Assembly: GCF_011397635.1 (NCBI RefSeq) | Contig: NC_064757.1 | Span: 33,827,839-33,891,838 of the forward strand | Origin: Epinephelus fuscoguttatus | Lineage: Eukaryota; Chordata; Actinopteri; Perciformes; Serranidae | Reading direction: 5' to 3' | Length of the DNA: 64,000 bases | Part shown: piece by piece, positions 61,985 to 64,000 of the stretch | Layout of the letters: the number at the start of each line of letters is the position of its first letter | Numbering within the stretch: the stretch's first letter is position 1 | Position numbers and translations under genes: made by a program | The notes under the pieces: model-generated | Database searches by the model: none | What the model was told of the DNA's origin: nothing | What the model saw: the letters and a program-made list of their open reading frames with translations, nothing else

Positions 61985-63090
61985 GGAAGAAGTACTCAGA
62001 TCTTTTACTTAAGTAAAAGTGATAATGCCACAGTCTACAAATACCTAGTTACAAGTAAATGTCCTGCAAAAGAAGAAGATATACTTTATTAATTCCTGAA
62101 GGGAAATTCAATTTTTCACTGTGTTGTCATATACGCACAGGCCTGAAACACACACACATGCACAAACAGGACCTATACATGCATGAATGAGGGGGCTGCC
62201 CATGGACGGGCGCCCCGAGCATTTGGTGCCTTGTTCAGCGGCGCCTTGGCAGTGTCCAGGAGGCAAACTGGCACCTCTCCAGCTACCAGTCCATGATCCA
62301 TATTTGATCCGGACAGAGACTTGAACAAACGGCAAACATCCGGTTCCCTACCCAAGTCCCTATGGACTGAGCCAATGTCGCGAGTACTCAAAGTACAAAA
62401 AGTAAAAGTACTTGTACAAAATATTATATATTACTAGATCATCAATTGCATGTTGCAGCTTGTAAATGTGGCGCTCAGTGTAAGTGAATGATATACTGCT
62501 GTGTAGTTTGACCAATATTAAAAATCATCATTTATTCCTTGATTTACATTTGTATTAATAATCCCAATCTACAAAGTAACCTATGTTGTCAGATAAATGT
62601 AGTGCAGAAAAAAAAGTACAGTATTTATGTCTGAGATGTAGGGAAGTAAAAGTATAAAATGGGATGAAATGGATATCTCAATATAAGTAATAATAATGAT
62701 AACAATGCATGTTATTTATTGGCGTCTTGCAAAGCACCCAAGGACACCTTATAAGACACAGCTAAAAAAAAAACAAAAAACAAGCAGCCATGTATCACTA
62801 GATCATAAAATCAAACCATTGTGTAATATACAATAAAATTGGTAAAATGGCAAGGCAAAAATTGTAATTATAAATATAAGTTAGATAATCATCATCATAA
62901 AGTCATCATCATCAGATCTACATATGTGTGTCTCCACATATATATGCCAGCTTAAAGGTGTGCTTTCAGACAGGATTCGAAAGTGGAAAGGGAGTCAATA
63001 TTGTGAAGTATTGCAAGGAAAGTGCAAGTACGTCAAAAAGGTACTTAAGTACAGCACTTGGGAATACCATTACATAGCTCTGCTCTTCAT
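61985..63090. repeat. hAT-like non-autonomous repeat interrupted by later insertions
   Basis: The left part reads atggaagaagtactcagatc and ttttacttaagtaaaagtga. After the SINE the phrase resumes (agtactcaaagtacaaaaag, then aaagtaaaagtacttgtaca). A right-end phrase, caaaaaggtacttaagtaca, occurs at 63034-63053. These AAGTACTT-rich motifs belong to a very common percomorph MITE. The gap between parts at about 62690-63000 seems to be a further insertion. Ends are approximate. Confidence 0.55.
62085..62392 (-). mobile_element. tRNA-derived SINE nested in the hAT-like repeat
   Basis: On the - strand it starts with a tRNA-like head: ATTGGCTCAGTCCATAGGGA (A-box-like) and a B-box-like GTTCAAGTCTC about 50 bases on. 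A body with gctggagaggtgccagtttg follows. The 3' end reads TTTCCCTTCAGGAATTAATA, then AAGTATATC. The host repeat continues on both sides, so the SINE inserted later. Confidence 0.65.
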
Positions 63091-63440
63091 TTGCATGTAT
63101 GTAGATGCATGTGAGTACAGTATTGTGTTTGTGTCTATTTATGAAGTTAAACACCGCCTTTACATGAAAATAGTTTTATATCACAACATTTCAGAATTTA
63201 TTTTAATCCCTTTCGGTAACTAGATAGCACATATACTGACCCTTGCATTTCTAGAGGGTACCTCTAAGCACCGCCCCTAGACAGGAATTGCTTTCCTATG
63301 TTACATTCATGCACAGGTGAAACGGTTATGTCTGATTGTTGTTCTGAGTTTGGCTGATTTGTGCTCTGTGTTTGTGCGTGGATTTGTGCTAAGTGTGTCG
63401 ACTCAGTTGAGTTTATTGAAAAGTTACCTGCTTGTTCCAA

Positions 63441-63502
63441 GGTAAGGTAAGGTAAGGTAAGGTAAGGTAAGGTAAGGTAAGGTAAGGTAAGGTAAGGTAA
63501 GG
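63441..63502. repeat. (GGTAA)n pentanucleotide array, 12 copies
   Basis: Twelve exact tandem GGTAA units, abutting the left end of a - strand LINE fragment. On the - strand the array is a (TTACC)n tail at the LINE 3' end. Confidence 0.95.
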
Positions 63503-63900
63503 TTATTTGTACCCGAAGGTAGATTTAGTTCACAGTTTAAGTGATTTGGCTTCATCTACACAAAACAGTCAAACAGGTCAGACACAGTAACATAATAACA
63601 GTAAAAAGGTAAAGTGTCATCAGTGCGTCAATTCAAAGTGCAGGATTAAAAAGGGCATGTAAAACCATTATAACACCCAAAATATGAATTTAAAAACAAT
63701 ACCAAATAATTAAATGAATAAAATTTGTACTGTCATTAATTTTGTTTATCTCTCTAATGGCTGATGGGACAAAGCTGTCTTTATATCGCTTTGTTTTGCA
63801 GGCTGGGAGTTTGTATCTGCGGCCTGATGGGAGGGGCTGAAATTCCCCATGTAGTGGGTGGGAGCCATCTTGCAGGATGGAACCAGCCATCCTCTGTAAC
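63503..63900 (-). mobile_element. LINE 3' end (protein C-terminus, 3' UTR, repeat tail)
   Basis: The - strand encodes HPLHGEFQPLPSGRRYKL followed by YKDSFVPSAIREINK and a stop near 63690. This is the C-terminal signature of non-LTR retrotransposon proteins (LPSGRRY...SFVPSAI). A short 3' UTR then runs to the (TTACC)n tail at 63441-63502. Sequence beyond 63900 may be more of the same element, running out of the window. Confidence 0.75.
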
Positions 63901-64000
63901 TGCCTGGTATATAAGGATTCTGGCTTAAGCTGAGGTTCTCCTATCAGCCTACTGGACCATCTGACTATTTGATTTAGGGAGTTCTTGTTTTTCAGGGAAA

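Overview
The window is vertebrate nuclear DNA, and most likely comes from a percomorph teleost fish. Evidence for this: three multi-exon genes with GT-AG introns match vertebrate families over their whole length; dinucleotide microsatellites are dense; and intergenic and intronic DNA is full of repeat types typical of teleosts (foldback MITEs, hAT and Tc1/mariner-like MITEs, tRNA-derived SINEs, 5'-truncated LINEs). There is no operon organisation, CRISPR array or phage. I see no rRNA or intact tRNA gene.

Layout. 1-20040, + strand: an ATOSB (FAM214B, atos homolog B) gene. Candidate non-coding 5' exons lie at up to 536, 8923-9114, 9423-9636 and from 9880. Seven coding exons between 10048 and 18702 encode 639 residues. 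A 3' UTR runs to poly(A) signals at 19774 and 20018. 23590-34696, - strand: naaladl1, with 19 coding exons giving a 743-residue type II membrane M28 peptidase that keeps all expected zinc ligands. ATOSB and naaladl1 are tail to tail. 38700-50100, + strand: an erap1-type ER aminopeptidase, with one non-coding exon and 18 coding exons giving 940 residues. It is head to head with naaladl1 and has an interferon-response-type motif next to its presumed first exon. 51720-56900, + strand: a small gene I cannot name. It encodes a 142-residue single-pass membrane protein with four PPxY motifs. 56900-64000 has no convincing gene: it holds an A-rich tract, a Tc1/mariner-like MITE, LINE 3' ends, a SINE nested in a hAT-like repeat, and a (GGTAA)n array.

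Function. naaladl1 and erap1 are unrelated zinc exopeptidases whose starts diverge across about 4 kb. One is probably at the cell surface (a carboxypeptidase/dipeptidase fold), and the other is in the ER lumen, trimming peptides for MHC class I. ATOSB is a nuclear regulatory protein. The PPxY protein is probably an adaptor for NEDD4-type ubiquitin ligases. Nothing suggests these four genes form one pathway.

Exon joins were made by hand and checked for reading phase. All three recognised genes and the small gene stay in frame from start to stop, with total lengths close to their human counterparts (ATOSB is longer, mainly in its first coding exon). I found no wholly new multi-gene system. The most unusual items are the unnamed four-PPxY membrane protein, a run of foldback elements inside erap1 introns, a foldback element in naaladl1 carrying a Myb/SANT-like fragment, and an intact hAT MITE with an 8-bp target-site duplication.
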